A stretch of DNA of 64,000 nt from Thermococcus camini (lineage in GTDB: Archaea > Methanobacteriota_B > Thermococci > Thermococcales > Thermococcaceae). The first letter of the stretch is position 1; each line of letters begins with the position of its first letter. Location of the stretch: contig NZ_LR881183.1 in the NCBI RefSeq assembly GCF_904067545.1, forward strand, positions 1,306,277-1,370,276. Direction: 5' to 3'. A program made the position numbers and the translations under genes. Below the pieces are notes generated by a model. That model did no database searches. It saw only the letters and a list, made by a program, of their open reading frames with translations, and had not been told where the DNA came from. Shown here one piece after another: positions 25,051-34,412 of the stretch.

Positions 25051-27483
25051 TTAAAGGAGCCGCTTGTAGTAGTACCAGAGGCCCCGTATAATGTCGCGCA
25101 CCTCTATCATTGTGAAGGTTTCGGTTCTGTCTATGAGCTTCGCGGTCTCCTCCCAGCTGTGGGCCTGGAGCACGCGGTAGATCAGGAGCTTTATCTGTCT
25201 CTCATCGAGGTAGGGCTTCATCCAGCCGTCGAGGAAGTAGAGCTTCACTATCGGCTTGACCGCGTCGAGCACGGTGTCGTACGTCAGAACCTTGCCCGTG
25301 AAAGCGTCGAGCCTCTTCTTCTGGACGTCAGTGAGGTGAACCGGATAATCCACGGCCTCACCGAAGGGCGTCTCGAAAAGCCAGCGCGCTATTTCAGGCT
25401 CAAGCTCCCTGTGGGTGTCGCCCAGCCACTCCGTGAGTCTGATCCTGAACTCATCGCTGGCCTGGCGAATGAGCTTTTTGGTTTTCTCGCTTATCGGCTT
25501 GAGGACTATGGCTGTGAACTCACCGCTGACCGGGTTCCTGGCGGGGCTGAGGTGCACCACCGCGAAGCCGTTCCTGACCCAGAAGCGGGCAAGCTCTTCA
25601 CTCGCACCGAAGCCCGAGCCTATCCAGTCGAGGCCCTTCTCACGCGCTTCCTTTTCAAGGAGCTCAAGGGCCTTGCTGCCCAGTCCCATGTCCATTGCAT
25701 CGGGATGCGTGGCTATGCGGACGATGCGGTAGCCCTTCAGTTTGGCGAACTCCTTGAGCATGTGGTGCTTGACCATCATGTCAGGGATTATATTGCCGCG
25801 CGGCTTGTAGCCCTTCGCCATCTTCTCGATGACCTTCTTGGGTATGTTGCCCTCCTCGGCTATCTGAATCGCCGTCACTATCTTGCCGTTCTTAAGCCTC
25901 AAAACCCTCGCCTCGTGGTGGGGAGCGTCAGCCAAAAGGGCCACATCGCTCGGCCTGTTCCGGTAGTGGGCGAGAATGTAGATGCCGACGAAATTCCTGA
26001 GGTCTTCCCGGTCCTTTTCAAACCAGTCATCGAGGTCGGGCTTCTCAAAGTACACCTCGCCGTTCTTTATCAGCCTGTAATCCTCCTCCGTGAGCTCAAC
26101 CGGCTCCGCATCTAGCAGGAGAACGTCGAAGAGCCACTTCTCGATGGGGTCGCCTTCAGCATAGCGTATCGGCTCGTCCATGTGGAGCTCTTTAAAGGAG
26201 CGCTTCTCCCTTGCCTTCTTCAGGAACTTGACCGAGAATCCCCTGCCCGCGCCCTCGTAGCCGTGAATCGTGGAGGAGTAAACGACGCGGGGCTTGTTGA
26301 GGTACTTGTGGAGTATGGGAACGTGGATTCCGGCGGCCTCGTCCAGGATGTAGAGGTCGGCGCTCTTGCGGTAGCCCTCGGCCGGCGGGTAATATCTCAG
26401 TCCAATCTTCCTCGCGTAGAGCTCCTTTATCAGGCCCCTCTCCTCCACGACGTGGGGCTTAAAGCCCAGCCTCTCGAGAGCGCGCTTTGCGAAGCGGAAT
26501 AAACTTTGAACGTTCTCCGGCTCGGGGGCGGTTACAACGATGCGGGTGCGCTTGTTAAGGGCGAGGGCAAGCCCTATCGCAGCTATTCCGACCGAGACAC
26601 TCTTTCCACGCCCCCTGTCCGCCGTGAGGACGAGCATGCCCTCCCCTTCGACCAGCTCCTCGAAGGCCCTCAGAACCTCGACCTGGCCCTCGGTGAGCGC
26701 CATCTCGTAGAGCTCGCGCGGGAAAAGGGTATTCTCAGGTATCGGTACGCCCTTTCTGGCCCTAATTTTTGCCTGGGTTTTGTTCCTCTTCGGCTTCTTC
26801 CTGAGCTTGCCGTTCTCGGTGATTATGTAGATACCGTCGTATTCGGTGAACTTACGGATGATGCGCCTGTTGAAGCGCTTCTTCACGTCGTCTATTGTGT
26901 AGGGCGGCGTGACGAGGCTCTTGTGAAAGCCCGTCCACATCTTCTTCCACTTCTCAAAGGGGTGGGCGAGAATGAATATCAAACCGCCGCCGCGGACGGT
27001 CTCAATAATCCTTCCGAGGTCGTTGGGGGAGTAGTCGTAGCTCATGTCCAGAACGAGCAGGTCGTACGTTCTGCCAAGGATATCGCGGGTGTGCTTGAAT
27101 GTTACAGCCTTCACATCGGCGTTTGAACCCGCGAGAACGTCAAAGTGCTTTCTAAATGCCTCGTAGCGCTTCCGCCCGAAGGTGTCCTCCCCCAGGGCGT
27201 CCGTCGCGTAGAGAACCTGTATCCCATCCTCACTCTCGTCGCGGAGGCGCTTTTTCTTCAGTCCCTCAAGGATATCGCTCAAAACGCGCGCTGAAGCCCC
27301 TGCCAGAATTCCGGCCAGCTCCGCCTTTCGCGGCGTATCGCCCTCTATCAGAATCATCCTTCTGTGGAACTTCTCAAGCGCCTGCGCCAGGGCAGTCTCG
27401 GTGAGCCTGAGAACATCGTCCTTAACCTTCTCGCCTTTGGCGTATTCTCTCACTTCCCTGTCAAAGCGGACCTTGACGGTCAT
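25051..27483 (-). CDS. tmcA: tRNA/RNA cytidine N4-acetyltransferase TmcA (Nat10 homologue)
   Basis: An 810-residue protein: N-terminal DUF1726 region, helicase-like ATPase domain with Walker A TADRGRGKSVSVG and Walker B LYILDEAAGIHVP, and a C-terminal GNAT domain (RIVRIATHPDAMDMGLGSKA; LDWIGSGFGASEELARFWVR) plus RNA-binding tail. It uses ATP and acetyl-CoA to make N4-acetylcytidine. In Thermococcus the homologue acetylates many sites in rRNA and other RNAs, aiding growth at high temperature (established work). The gene has its own TATA box (CTTTTTAAATCC, minus, about 27516-27527). Confidence 0.93.
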   Translation of the reverse strand: MTVKVRFDREVREYAKGEKVKDDVLRLTETALAQALEKFHRRMILIEGDTPRKAELAGILAGASARVLSDILEGLKKKRLRDESEDGIQVLYATDALGEDTFGRKRYEAFRKHFDVLAGSNADVKAVTFKHTRDILGRTYDLLVLDMSYDYSPNDLGRIIETVRGGGLIFILAHPFEKWKKMWTGFHKSLVTPPYTIDDVKKRFNRRIIRKFTEYDGIYIITENGKLRKKPKRNKTQAKIRARKGVPIPENTLFPRELYEMALTEGQVEVLRAFEELVEGEGMLVLTADRGRGKSVSVGIAAIGLALALNKRTRIVVTAPEPENVQSLFRFAKRALERLGFKPHVVEERGLIKELYARKIGLRYYPPAEGYRKSADLYILDEAAGIHVPILHKYLNKPRVVYSSTIHGYEGAGRGFSVKFLKKAREKRSFKELHMDEPIRYAEGDPIEKWLFDVLLLDAEPVELTEEDYRLIKNGEVYFEKPDLDDWFEKDREDLRNFVGIYILAHYRNRPSDVALLADAPHHEARVLRLKNGKIVTAIQIAEEGNIPKKVIEKMAKGYKPRGNIIPDMMVKHHMLKEFAKLKGYRIVRIATHPDAMDMGLGSKALELLEKEAREKGLDWIGSGFGASEELARFWVRNGFAVVHLSPARNPVSGEFTAIVLKPISEKTKKLIRQASDEFRIRLTEWLGDTHRELEPEIARWLFETPFGEAVDYPVHLTDVQKKRLDAFTGKVLTYDTVLDAVKPIVKLYFLDGWMKPYLDERQIKLLIYRVLQAHSWEETAKLIDRTETFTMIEVRDIIRGLWYYYKRLL

Positions 27484-27530
27484 CTCTCATCCCCGGATAA
27501 AGGGGAGAAGGGGGATTTAAAAAGGTGGCG

Positions 27531-28442
27531 TCAGGTGCAGTCCGGTTCCAGCACTTCAGCCAGTCTTTCCATTTCATCTTTTCTCAGGCGTTTCTCCAGA
27601 TACGCGAGGGTCTCGCAGGTGGCTTTCTCGTCACCCATGTAGTCGAGGGCCGCGTGGAAGAGCATGGAGTGGCAGTCCTCCAGGTGGACAACGTCACACC
27701 CGGGGCGGGCCGGCGTCGGGTGGTCGTTTTCTCCGTTTGGATGGGTAAGCTTCAGCACCGGAATGACGGAGCCGAAGAGGATAACCATCAGGAGGAACGA
27801 TGTTGCCATTTTAAGCGGCCCTTTAAATGGTACCCTTGCAACGAGGAAGAGCCAGAGCCAGAAAATACCAACGATGAGAAATGCAAGAACGGTTCCAAAG
27901 AGCATAGCCCTAAAGTTTTCGTTCTTGCTGAGATTTTCCAGGGCAGACCTCAATGAAAGGACCCACTTCAGGGGAGGGGCCGGTTTGAAAGTCACGGCCG
28001 TCAGGTTCTTCCGGCAGAGCCTTTCTTGGAGCCAGAACATGAAGTAGCTCCTCTCCACCACCTGAAACGCCATCTCAACCTCCTCGTCGCTCCCGTTCGC
28101 TAGGAAGTTTCGGAGATAGGTTACCGAGTCGTTCAGCTCTCGGGAAAGGTGCCAGTAGAGGTCTTCGTACTCCGGATTTGGCTTCCCGAGTTTTTCGGGG
28201 ACTACCATCTCAAGCTCACCGGAGAAACCGTAGCGGTGGCCGATTGCTTCATCAAGGAGTTCCCCCGGCGGGAGGAAGGACTCGACCTCGAGCCTGTACG
28301 GCGCAGGGGAGAGGTTGCAGGGGAGCAAGAGGGCCCTTTCGCGGGCATTCTCAAAGGCCGTCCACTGAATGGTCGAGGCTAGGGCAAGTGAAGCGAGCGC
28401 CATCAAAAGCACCGCTGATACGGGTTTTGGAACCTGTTTCAT
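27531..28442 (-). CDS. Unknown membrane protein, third gene of a three-gene operon
   Basis: A 303-residue protein I do not recognise. It has an N-terminal membrane helix (VSAVLLMALASLALASTIQW), an outer helical domain of about 150 residues with two Cys, two adjacent membrane helices (MLFGTVLAFLIVGIFWLWLF and ATSFLLMVILFGSVIPVLKL), and a C-terminal domain with four Cys (GCDVVHLEDCHSM, CETL, the last in EPDCT). The layout (helix, outer domain, helix pair, second domain) matches the two genes upstream. It begins 26 nt after the stop of the preceding gene, so it is in the same transcript. Confidence 0.75.
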   Translation of the reverse strand: MKQVPKPVSAVLLMALASLALASTIQWTAFENARERALLLPCNLSPAPYRLEVESFLPPGELLDEAIGHRYGFSGELEMVVPEKLGKPNPEYEDLYWHLSRELNDSVTYLRNFLANGSDEEVEMAFQVVERSYFMFWLQERLCRKNLTAVTFKPAPPLKWVLSLRSALENLSKNENFRAMLFGTVLAFLIVGIFWLWLFLVARVPFKGPLKMATSFLLMVILFGSVIPVLKLTHPNGENDHPTPARPGCDVVHLEDCHSMLFHAALDYMGDEKATCETLAYLEKRLRKDEMERLAEVLEPDCT

Positions 28443-28468
28443 GCGCCACGCCCCTTTTCCAAAGCTGA

Positions 28469-29578
28469 CTACCCTCTAAAGTACACCCATACTCGGTATT
28501 TAGCTGGAAAATCCATCTCAAGCAGCCGTTCCCTTCTGGTTTTTATCTCCACCCTCAGCCTCATGTAATCTTCCTCATCGATGTAGCCTCTCTCAAGGAG
28601 CTCCTTCCCCAGGGTCTCAGTCTCCTCCAGGTACCTCAGGCGCATCTCGTCCCAGCACTCACCCCCTTCAACCCACACAACTGAAAGGTTTTCCAGTTCC
28701 GAGAGGAGCGCGTCCCTCTCGCTCTCGTTGAGCCACAGCTCGAGGTAGTGAACGGAGTACTCGGGATCGTCTGCATAGACCGGCGGATTGCTACGGAGGT
28801 GCTCCCTGAAGATTCTCTCCACATCGGGCGTCGCCCTGACGAACCAGTCTTCCAAGCAAGGAGGGCTGATGGTGGCGTTTCTCTCCACCGGCTCGATTCC
28901 AGCGAGGAATCCTTCCGGAACAGGCTCGTAACCGCTATGGAACGGGTAACCCCCGAAAACGAAGGCGTAACCAACCATGAGCATGGTGGAAAAGATCACC
29001 GCCACCGCCAGGGCCTTTGCAGGCTCCCTGTCGGCGAAGTCCCTTATCTCGAAGGCAAAAGCTATGCCCGCGAGGGTTATCACGAACACCTGAAGGAGAA
29101 TCAAACCAGGACTTCCCGCGGGGAACAGCTCAACGCTCGCCTCGTCAAAGCCCTCTCTTGACTTGGCTATGCTCTCGTTGAGCCAGACAACATTGGAGAG
29201 CTGAAGGTAAAGCCCGCTTCCGTTCCAGCTGCCCTTCTTCCCCCTCACTTCCTCAAGGATCCGTTCAATTTCTACGGAACGGTTCTCAATCAGCTCCCCA
29301 ATCTCGGGCCTGTTGTCGTACATGACCGGCAGGCTCAGGTTACCCGCCGTTCTGACGTAGAGCGTATCGCCGACCCTCCAGATTATCTCCCCGTTCCTCT
29401 CGGCCTCCAGTACCGCATAAGTCTTGGGGAAGTAGATACCGTACGTCACGGGCGTGCCCACAATCACCGGAACCTCCGGCACGTCCCGGAGGAGGAACTC
29501 CGCTATTCCGTAGTCCACGAAGGGAATTGCCACCAGGAGAAACACCAGGGCAAATATCACCTTCGACGACTTCTTCAT
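28469..29578 (-). CDS. Unknown membrane protein, second gene of a three-gene operon
   Basis: About 369 residues, not recognised. N-terminal membrane helix (VIFALVFLLVAIPFVDYGIA), an outer domain of about 130 residues with an acidic helical part, a helix pair (LILLQVFVITLAGIAFAFEI and AVAVIFSTMLMVGYAFVFGG), then a C-terminal domain with two Cys (CLEDWF, ECWDEM). Same architecture as both neighbours. ATG at 29576-29578 overlaps the preceding stop (ATGA), so translation is coupled. Confidence 0.75.
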   Translation of the reverse strand: MKKSSKVIFALVFLLVAIPFVDYGIAEFLLRDVPEVPVIVGTPVTYGIYFPKTYAVLEAERNGEIIWRVGDTLYVRTAGNLSLPVMYDNRPEIGELIENRSVEIERILEEVRGKKGSWNGSGLYLQLSNVVWLNESIAKSREGFDEASVELFPAGSPGLILLQVFVITLAGIAFAFEIRDFADREPAKALAVAVIFSTMLMVGYAFVFGGYPFHSGYEPVPEGFLAGIEPVERNATISPPCLEDWFVRATPDVERIFREHLRSNPPVYADDPEYSVHYLELWLNESERDALLSELENLSVVWVEGGECWDEMRLRYLEETETLGKELLERGYIDEEDYMRLRVEIKTRRERLLEMDFPAKYRVWVYFRG

Positions 29579-30723
29579 CACCCGATTCCTCCGAAGGTGA
29601 ACTCCAATATGGTAACGTTCGCACAGAACCCGAACTCCGTTCTCGACCGCTCCAGCCCCTCGAGGGAAGCAGACATCACAGCATCAACGGCACCCTCGTC
29701 CAATCCTCCCGTCACAAGCAGGTCTCCCCTGACCAGCGATACCAAGGAGTCATCGATTTCCAGCTTTCTGGGCCACGGAGGGAGGGAATAGACGTAGAGC
29801 ACAGTGGTTTCGTCGGATAGGTTGTTGAGCAGCTCTTCCGCCATCTCCGGGCGAAGTGCCAGCGTTATCGAGAGAACCCTCCCGTTCCACCTCCCGACAC
29901 GGACGTACTCCGCTGAACCCACGGCGTCGAGCAGGAGGGAATCCACCCGGGCGTTGCGATGGACGTAGTAGACCCTCTCGCCGCAGAAATTGAGCTTATG
30001 CTCCCATTTTGACCCGACACCGAGGAGTGGGTCGTGTTCCTGAAGGAGACCGTAGGATATGAGGGAGACCCCGATGACAAGGGCAAGGAGGAGTGCTAGA
30101 TTCCTGAAATCCGAGAACGTCTCAATAAGGACGTCAATCTTGGAAAGTAGGAGAATCGTGCCCGCCAGCAGGAGAAGCGAAATCACAATCTCCCCCGGAA
30201 CAGGGTTCCCGCCGTGGAAAAGCCTGTATGGATAGGGTGGCTTCATCAGGACCTCCGTCACGTTTTCACCGCGTTTGAGTTTCTCCAGTTCATTCCTGGC
30301 CTCGAAGGTTCTCCTGAGCAGGCTCACAGCGTAGATAAAGGCCGATTCGTTCCCAGTTTCATACCAGCGCGCGATGTATTCGGCGGTGATGTTGAGGTAA
30401 TCCATGTAGGAATTCTCAAGCCCGGTTAGTTCCAGCCAGTAGTACTTGTCGGGTTTTCCCTTTTGCCCTCTGACCAGGAGGGCGTACTCGCCGGTAGATG
30501 GCAGGTAAGAATAGCCAAGCAGGGAATCCCCAAGAGAGCGGACGTAGAGAGCCGGCAAAATCGGGCTGACGTTTTCGCGGTAGCAGGCAACGACCTGGCT
30601 ATCGGGGTAGCCCTCTAGAATCTCACCCACCTGGCGATAGCTCCACCACTGGACGACGGTTAAGAGGACTATGCCCGCTATTGCGAGCGCCGCGAGATGT
30701 TTTCTCCTGGAGAGTTTCATCAT
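29578..30723 (-). CDS. Unknown membrane protein, first gene of a three-gene operon
   Basis: About 381 residues, not recognised. N-terminal membrane helix (LAALAIAGIVLLTVVQWWSY), outer domain of about 150 residues, two membrane helices (IVISLLLLAGTILLLSKIDV and LALLLALVIGVSLISYGLLQ) and a C-terminal domain. Several starts compete (30732, 30723, 30720). The TATA box GGTATTTAAGGGC (minus, about 30740-30751) would start the RNA close to 30720-30723, so the message may be nearly leaderless; 30723 was chosen. It is divergent from the acylaminoacyl peptidase. Confidence 0.7.
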   Translation of the reverse strand: MMKLSRRKHLAALAIAGIVLLTVVQWWSYRQVGEILEGYPDSQVVACYRENVSPILPALYVRSLGDSLLGYSYLPSTGEYALLVRGQKGKPDKYYWLELTGLENSYMDYLNITAEYIARWYETGNESAFIYAVSLLRRTFEARNELEKLKRGENVTEVLMKPPYPYRLFHGGNPVPGEIVISLLLLAGTILLLSKIDVLIETFSDFRNLALLLALVIGVSLISYGLLQEHDPLLGVGSKWEHKLNFCGERVYYVHRNARVDSLLLDAVGSAEYVRVGRWNGRVLSITLALRPEMAEELLNNLSDETTVLYVYSLPPWPRKLEIDDSLVSLVRGDLLVTGGLDEGAVDAVMSASLEGLERSRTEFGFCANVTILEFTFGGIG

Positions 30724-30838
30724 CACAACCATGGTTAATGCCCTTAAATACCTTTCGAAGTTGCAAACATGTCAAGGAGACAATCATCGAAACGCTAAGC
30801 TTTTATACGAAAAGGCCGATGTTAGTTCGGTGGCGTCT

Positions 30839-32734
30839 ATGGCTAAGGGATTGGATATTAAAGACCTCGGGAAGTTCAGGCTCGTTGGGAACGTTGATGC
30901 TTTCAGGAAAAGGCTCGTCTTCCAGGTAACGGAAATAAATCTCCAAGAAAACGACTACTTCTCAAGGCTCTATCTCTACGACGGCAGGAAGGTTAGACCC
31001 TTCACCTCAGGAAAGAAGGACTCCAATCCGAGATTCTCCCCGGACGGGAAGCTGATAGCCTTCACATCAAAGCGAGACAGGGAGAGCAAGGAGGCCGAAC
31101 TGTACGTTATTCCAACCGACGGCGGCGAGGCAAGGCTTTTAGCGAAGTTCAAGTATGGGATTAAGAACCTCCGATTCACCGAGGACGGGAAGAGCATAGC
31201 GGTGGTTACACCGATAGACGTTGAGAGGCGGAAAGACGATGTACACATCATCAAGGAGATTCCCTTCTGGTTCAACGGTGTCGGCTGGGTCTACGGAAAG
31301 AGGAGCGTCGTCTATCTGGTGGACATCGAGACGGGCAGAAAAAGGGGCTTAACCCCCAAGAACCTCGACGTCTCGCAGATTCGCTTCCACAATGGAAAAC
31401 TCTACTTCATTGCCCAGGAAGACCGCGAGAGGAAGCCGATGGTGAGCGACCTCTACGTCCTTGAGGGAAGGAAGGCGAAGAGGCTAACGCCAGGAGAGTG
31501 GAGCGTTCAGGACTTCATTCCCCTCGACGACGGCACGTTCATCCTCAAGGCAAACACGAGGGAGCGCGGTATCCCCACAAACACCCACATCTACCACTAC
31601 AACCCTGAGACGGCTCAGCTGAGGAAGCTCACCGCTGAACTCGACCGCTCGGCCTACAACTCCCTCAACTGCGACGTCCGCGGAAGCCAGAGGGCGGAGC
31701 TGGTTTTCAGGGACGGCTGGGTTTATTACGTGGCAACGGATGGCCCGAGGGCGAACCTCTTCAGGGTTAACCTTGAGGGGAAGATTGAGAGGGTTATAGG
31801 CGGCGACAGGAGCGTCGAGAGCTTTGCCATTGGGGACTACATAGCCTTCACCGCCCAGGACTCGGTCACTCCAACGGAGCTCTACGTTCTCCGTGACGGG
31901 AAGGAGAAAAAGCTCACCGACTTCAACGGCTGGATTAGGGACTACAAACTCTCCAAACCGGAGCACTTCAAGGTCAAGGCGAGCGACGGCGTTGAGATAG
32001 ACGCGTGGATTATGAAGCCCGTTGACTTTGAGCCGGGCAAAAAGTATCCGGCCGTGCTTGAGATCCACGGCGGGCCGAAGACGGCCTACGGCTACTCCTT
32101 CATGCACGAGTTCCACGTTTTAACAGCGAAAGGCTTCGTGGTAATCTTCTCAAATCCAAGGGGAAGCGACGGCTACGGCGAGGACTTCGCCGACATCAGG
32201 GAGCACTACGGCGAGCGCGATTATAAGGACCTGATGGAGGTCGTTGACGAAGCCGTTAAGCGCTTTGACTTCATAGACCCCGAAAGAATCGGTGTCACCG
32301 GCGGTTCCTACGGCGGCTTTATGACCAACTGGATTGTCGGGCACACAAACAGATTTAAGGCGGCCGTTACGCAACGCTCCATCTCGAACTGGGTGAGCTT
32401 CTTTGGCACAACGGATATAGGCTACTTCTTCGCCCCGGACCAGGTAGGCGGCGACCCATGGAGCAACACTCAAACTTACTGGGAGAAGAGCCCGCTGAAG
32501 TATGCTCCAAACGTCAAGACACCCCTGCTCATAATCCACTCGATGGAGGACTACCGCTGCTGGCTTCCGGAGGCGTTGCAGTTCTACACGGCCCTTAAAT
32601 ACCTCGGCAAGACCGTTGAGCTTGCCCTCTTCCCGGGCGAGAACCACGACTTAAGCAGGGGCGGAAAGCCGAAGCACAGGGTTAAGAGGCTTGAGCTGAT
32701 ATCAGGGTGGATGGAGAGGTGGCTGAAGGGATAA
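30839..32734 (+). CDS. Acylaminoacyl-peptidase, prolyl oligopeptidase (S9) family
   Basis: A 631-residue S9C serine peptidase. The N-terminal half is a seven-bladed propeller with repeated blades (NPRFSPDGKLIAFTSKRDRE; NLRFTEDGKSIAVVTPIDVE). The C-terminal alpha/beta hydrolase has the nucleophile in GGSYGGFM (about S490), Asp in MEDYRCW (about D571) and His in GENHDLSR (about H603). It removes N-acylated residues from peptide ends, as shown for Pyrococcus and Aeropyrum enzymes. The ATG at 30839 follows GGTGGCGTCT; the frame is open further upstream to 30671 but that overlaps the divergent gene and the promoter (GCTTTTATACG, about 30799-30809). Confidence 0.93.
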   Translation: MAKGLDIKDLGKFRLVGNVDAFRKRLVFQVTEINLQENDYFSRLYLYDGRKVRPFTSGKKDSNPRFSPDGKLIAFTSKRDRESKEAELYVIPTDGGEARLLAKFKYGIKNLRFTEDGKSIAVVTPIDVERRKDDVHIIKEIPFWFNGVGWVYGKRSVVYLVDIETGRKRGLTPKNLDVSQIRFHNGKLYFIAQEDRERKPMVSDLYVLEGRKAKRLTPGEWSVQDFIPLDDGTFILKANTRERGIPTNTHIYHYNPETAQLRKLTAELDRSAYNSLNCDVRGSQRAELVFRDGWVYYVATDGPRANLFRVNLEGKIERVIGGDRSVESFAIGDYIAFTAQDSVTPTELYVLRDGKEKKLTDFNGWIRDYKLSKPEHFKVKASDGVEIDAWIMKPVDFEPGKKYPAVLEIHGGPKTAYGYSFMHEFHVLTAKGFVVIFSNPRGSDGYGEDFADIREHYGERDYKDLMEVVDEAVKRFDFIDPERIGVTGGSYGGFMTNWIVGHTNRFKAAVTQRSISNWVSFFGTTDIGYFFAPDQVGGDPWSNTQTYWEKSPLKYAPNVKTPLLIIHSMEDYRCWLPEALQFYTALKYLGKTVELALFPGENHDLSRGGKPKHRVKRLELISGWMERWLKG

Positions 32735-32799
32735 TTTAACATATTAAAGTTCCTTAAACTTTTTAAGTTATTAATTAATAAGAATACTTGGTGAGATCA

Positions 32800-34146
32800 A
32801 TGGAAGCTTCTAATGGAGAGGATAAGTGGGTAGATCAGTTTAAGGATGTTATCCGATATATCCTCGGAAATTACATTGTCATAGAAGACATTGATGATAG
32901 TATTCTAATAAAAACACAAAAAATTCCTCCTTATCCTAAAAGAGAGAAGCAGATAGAATGGGAAATCAGTAAAGAGAAGATTCAAGAATACTTTCATGAA
33001 CTAGAGAGGATGAATATCCCTCAAGAGTCCGAGACAGTTTTGTATCATGATAATTTCTATGAAACAATAGTCCAGATACCCTCTAAAAATTCCCTATTAT
33101 TTAGTGACTTGTGGCAAATAGAAAGAGATCCTCTTAAAGTTGAAGACAATTTAAATAGTGTTACTTATGAATTGGGGAAACCATCTGATCCATATATTCT
33201 TTATATGCTAAAGGTATTTTACGAAAAGGGAATTTCACAGAAATTTTTAAATTCAATCGTTATTAGAAGACATCTTACACGATATCAAAATAATGATTTC
33301 TTCTATGTGATTTGGAAAATACTACCGGTTAAATATACTGTAAGAGTTCATTCTCAAAGAACAAAATCTTTATCACAATTTGAAAAGCTCAGTGAATACT
33401 TTTTATTTACAGTAAGTTACAACCTAGACATACCACTAATAAAGGTCAGAACATTTGAGGATATATATCAAGTTCAGAAGTTCAAATTATTGACAAGAGG
33501 GGACATTCAAAACATTGAGCCTCCTAGGAGAAGATACATTCCTGATTTGCTTTATCATTATCAGCTTGCAATAGCTTCGGATAACCCAATATTACAATTT
33601 CTATCATTTTATCATATAATAGAGCACTTTTTTGAGGAAGTATACCAAGACGAAATCGTGTCCTTAATACAGAAAGAAATAACAAAGCCAGATTTCTCAT
33701 ACAGAAGAATAGAGGATTTAAGGAAATTATACGCAAAACTCAAGCGAAAAATAGATGCCGAAACTAGTGGTAAAAGTGAATTAGACGCTTTGAAATTAAC
33801 GTTAAAGAAGTTTGTAGATTTAGTGGACTTGAAAAACATCTTAGATACGTATGATCCCCTATTGTCTCAGTATTATATGGACAATGAGGTTTCATTTTCC
33901 CGAGGCAATAGAATACCTTGGGATGGTGAGCCGGAGAAGATATATAGCAAAATAGCTGAGAGAATATATAAAACAAGAAATGCTATTGTTCATAGCAAAA
34001 ATTCATATAAGGCAACTATGAGAGGTGAAATTAAAGAACTGCCGAAATATACTCCATTCAAGCATGATAAGGATCTTCAAAGAGAAATTCCCCTTCTAAG
34101 ATTCATAGCAGAACAGATTATTATAAATAGTGCCCAACCACTATAA
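32800..34146 (+). CDS. HEPN-type protein (candidate defence RNase), AT-rich
   Basis: A 448-residue protein, markedly more AT-rich than its neighbours, with many Ile, Lys, Asn and Tyr codons ending in A/T. The C-terminal helical region has an R-x4-H motif, RNAIVH (about 393-398), in the setting ERIYKTRNAIVHSKNSYK, characteristic of HEPN RNases. An upstream helix QFLSFYHIIEHFFEEVY is of the type seen in ApeA/Abi-like HEPN proteins. The N-terminal about 250 residues match nothing I recognise and could be a sensor. ATG at 32800 follows GGTGAGATCA; the promoter region is ATTAAAG/TTTTTAAG rich. No antitoxin adjoins it. It lies between conserved chromosomal genes, beside a VapC remnant. Confidence 0.65.
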   Translation: MEASNGEDKWVDQFKDVIRYILGNYIVIEDIDDSILIKTQKIPPYPKREKQIEWEISKEKIQEYFHELERMNIPQESETVLYHDNFYETIVQIPSKNSLLFSDLWQIERDPLKVEDNLNSVTYELGKPSDPYILYMLKVFYEKGISQKFLNSIVIRRHLTRYQNNDFFYVIWKILPVKYTVRVHSQRTKSLSQFEKLSEYFLFTVSYNLDIPLIKVRTFEDIYQVQKFKLLTRGDIQNIEPPRRRYIPDLLYHYQLAIASDNPILQFLSFYHIIEHFFEEVYQDEIVSLIQKEITKPDFSYRRIEDLRKLYAKLKRKIDAETSGKSELDALKLTLKKFVDLVDLKNILDTYDPLLSQYYMDNEVSFSRGNRIPWDGEPEKIYSKIAERIYKTRNAIVHSKNSYKATMRGEIKELPKYTPFKHDKDLQREIPLLRFIAEQIIINSAQPL

Positions 34147-34225
34147 TTTTAACGGTCACTTTTTGAACATCTTTGGTTTACGGAACTTAACATGATCCCA
34201 AGTTGTTGAGTTTTTGGGTCTTTGA

Positions 34226-34387
34226 TATTGGCTTGACGTGATAACGCCGAGCCTCGAAGACTACCTGCTGGCAATCAAGATATCGCAGGCAATGGTGAAG
34301 AGGGGAGCACCTGTTCCAGCCGTTGATGCCATCGTTGCCGCCGTTGCAATGAACCAATTCAAGGAGCTGAAGCTCCAGAGCGTATAA
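34226..34387 (+). pseudogene. C-terminal fragment of a VapC-type PIN-domain toxin
   Basis: A frame without a start, entered after a TGA at 34223, reads LDVITPSLEDYLLAIKISQA, then MVKRGAPVPAVDAIVAAVAM and NQFKELKLQSV before TAA. The PVPAVDAIVAAVAM helix with its Asp is typical of the C-terminal half of PIN toxins (xxDxxIAAxAxxxG). The N-terminal half with the first acidic residues is absent, so it cannot be active. Base composition returns to the GC-rich norm here, unlike the preceding HEPN gene. Confidence 0.6.
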
Positions 34388-34412
34388 TGAAACTTCCCGT
34401 TTTTCTACAGCC

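Noticed and set aside
25021-26115. Plus-strand frame of about 364 codons opposite tmcA
   Set aside because: tmcA is unmistakable on the minus strand, and the opposite frame resembles no protein.
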